Origin: JBDSLU01 sp039916225
GTDB lineage: Bacteria; Acidobacteriota; Vicinamibacteria; Vicinamibacterales; Vicinamibacteraceae
Assembly (NCBI GenBank): GCA_039916225.1
Contig: JBDSLU010000465.1
Coordinates: 1-5,359 of the forward strand
Length of the DNA: 5,359 bases
Direction: 5' to 3'
Shown: in pieces, positions 4,231 through 5,359 of the stretch
How the letters are laid out: each line of letters begins with the position of its first letter
Numbering within the stretch: the first letter of the stretch is position 1
Notes under the pieces: generated by a model
What the model was told of the DNA's origin: nothing
The model's database searches: none
Seen by the model: the letters and a program-made list of their open reading frames with translations, nothing else
Program-made: the position numbers and the translations under genes

Positions 4231-5359
4231 ATGACCACACGCACCCGCTGGATTGTCCTGCTCGTCTCGACCCCGGTCGTCGCGTTCGTCGTCATTGGCA
4301 GCCTGCTCGGCCGGACGCTGGCCAGCCAGGGCGCCTACGAGCACCTGCGGGTCTTCGAGGACGTCGTCTCGCTCGTCACCCAGAACTACGTCGAGCCGGT
4401 CAACGTCGATAAGGTGATGAGCGGTGCCATGCGCGGCCTGGCCGATGGCCTCGACGCCGACAGCGCCTACCTCACCCCTGAACAGGTGCGGACCTTCGAG
4501 GCGGAGCGCGCGCCGGCGGTCGGCACGACCGGTCTCGATCTCACCCGCGGCTATTACCTGCGCGTCGTCTCGGCCCGTGACGGCTCACCCGCCGCCCGCG
4601 CCGGCCTCCACACCGGCGACTACATCCGCGCCATCAACGGCGCCCCGACGCGCAACCTGTCGGCGCTCGAAGGCATGCGGCTGCTCCGCGGCCCGGTGGG
4701 CTCGAAGATCACCATCACCATCCTGCGCGGCAGCGCCACCGACCCGCGCGACATTCCGCTCGTCCGCGAGGCACCGGCGGCCACCGACGTCACGTCCAAG
4801 GTGCAGACCCCGGGCATCGGCTACGTCCGGGTCGCGGCATTCACCCCCGGCGCCGCCGGGCGCCTCGAACAGAGCGTGAGCCAGCTCGCCAAGGGCGGCG
4901 CCACCAGCGTCATCGTCGACCTGCGCGACACCGCCGAAGGCAAGCTCGAAGAAGGCATCGCCGCGGCGCGCCCGTTCGTGCCGGTCGGCAAGACGCTGTC
5001 GACGCGCGAGACCAAGGCGGGCAAGGACTCGGTCGTCACCACCACGGCGAGCGACGGCAAGGTCACCACGCCGCTGGTGCTGCTCACGACCAACGGCACG
5101 TCGGGCGCCGCCGAACTCTTCGCCGCGGCCCTGCTCGACAACAAGCGCGCCACGCTGGTTGGCGAGCACACCCTCGGCCGGGCCGGCGTGCAGAAGCTGG
5201 TCAAACTGCCGGACGGCAGCGCGCTCTACATGACATTCGCGCGCTACCTCGGGCCGTCGGGTACCAGCATCCACGGCACCGGCCTCACCCCGACCGTCGA
5301 CGTCGAGGAACCGGAACGCGAGTTCGGCGCCGCGGCGCCGACGACCGATCTGATCCTCG
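4231..5359 (+). CDS. S41 carboxyl-terminal-protease-like protein, degenerate catalytic site, 3'-truncated by window edge
   Basis: At least 376 codons, open to the window end. Residues ~8-28 are an N-terminal membrane anchor or signal. An N-terminal helical region follows, with GLDADSAYLTPEQ (73-85; usual form LDPHS.YL). A PDZ domain spans about 97-168 (SPAARAGLHTGDYIRAING, LLRGPVGSKITITILRG), then the S41 core. The core keeps the surrounding family pattern: VIVDLR (227-232), AAELFAAALLDNKRATLVGEHTLG (293-316), VQ (320-321), Y..P.G..IHGTGLTPTVDV (339-358). But the positions expected for catalytic Ser and Lys are G292 and R317, exactly 25 residues apart as in CtpB and Prc; a serine sits one residue early (S291). 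The usual NPGG after DLR is replaced by DTAEG. Active members cleave periplasmic proteins near the C-terminus; this one may bind but not cut. It lies just behind the EnvC-like gene, a common ctpA position. Membership of the family is confident; loss of activity is inference. Confidence 0.88.
   Translation, partial: MTTRTRWIVLLVSTPVVAFVVIGSLLGRTLASQGAYEHLRVFEDVVSLVTQNYVEPVNVDKVMSGAMRGLADGLDADSAYLTPEQVRTFEAERAPAVGTTGLDLTRGYYLRVVSARDGSPAARAGLHTGDYIRAINGAPTRNLSALEGMRLLRGPVGSKITITILRGSATDPRDIPLVREAPAATDVTSKVQTPGIGYVRVAAFTPGAAGRLEQSVSQLAKGGATSVIVDLRDTAEGKLEEGIAAARPFVPVGKTLSTRETKAGKDSVVTTTASDGKVTTPLVLLTTNGTSGAAELFAAALLDNKRATLVGEHTLGRAGVQKLVKLPDGSALYMTFARYLGPSGTSIHGTGLTPTVDVEEPEREFGAAAPTTDLIL

Noticed and set aside
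5100..5190. Frameshift or sequencing error as the reason for the missing S41 dyad
   Set aside because: Residues on both sides stay in frame with the family pattern, the 25-residue spacing is exact, and at least two separate codons plus the DLR loop would all need to be wrong.
4585..5274. 229-codon - strand frame opposite the S41 gene
   Set aside because: The + strand carries clear PDZ and S41 motifs throughout. The antisense frame is Arg/Gly/Ala-rich without motifs.

Overview
The window is uniformly GC-rich bacterial chromosome, carrying six protein-coding genes packed almost end to end; both edge genes are cut. All six belong to recognisable families. I see no mobile element, CRISPR array, tRNA, rRNA or attachment site, and no undescribed multi-gene system. 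The gene content suits a GC-rich, Gram-negative-type bacterium. The style of the S41 protein and the tlyA-nadK pairing make Acidobacteriota (Vicinamibacteria-like) my best guess. That rests on remembered family resemblance, not on a search, and is low confidence.

Layout. Positions 1-266 (+) hold the C-terminus of a TlyA-type rRNA methyltransferase. A 123-bp spacer with a 9-bp tandem repeat and a small GC hairpin follows. Positions 390-1274 (+) encode NAD kinase (nadK). A 33-bp, nearly perfect inverted repeat at 1274-1306 separates nadK from the convergent pair ruvX-mltG. In that pair, ruvX (2816 to 2346, - strand) lies upstream and overlaps mltG (2346 to 1312, - strand) by one base in a TGATG junction. 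Only 18 bp separate the ruvX start from the divergent + strand pair. That pair is an EnvC/M23-type coiled-coil murein hydrolase activator (2835-4199) followed by an S41 carboxyl-terminal-protease-like protein (4231 to beyond the window end).

How the genes relate. tlyA-nadK is a common housekeeping pair for ribosome modification and NADP supply. The rest has a cell-envelope theme: MltG cuts nascent glycan strands, EnvC-type proteins switch on peptidoglycan amidases, and CtpA-type proteases often sit directly behind envC and act in the periplasm on wall enzymes. RuvX/YqgF (rRNA processing) is the non-envelope passenger.

The observation most worth following is that both proteins of the divergent + strand operon look catalytically degenerate. 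The EnvC-like protein lacks three of the five key M23 active-site residues, as expected for an activator. More unusually, the S41 protein has Gly and Arg where the catalytic Ser and Lys should be, at exactly the canonical 25-residue spacing, and its DLR-NPGG loop is eroded. It may be a pseudoprotease.
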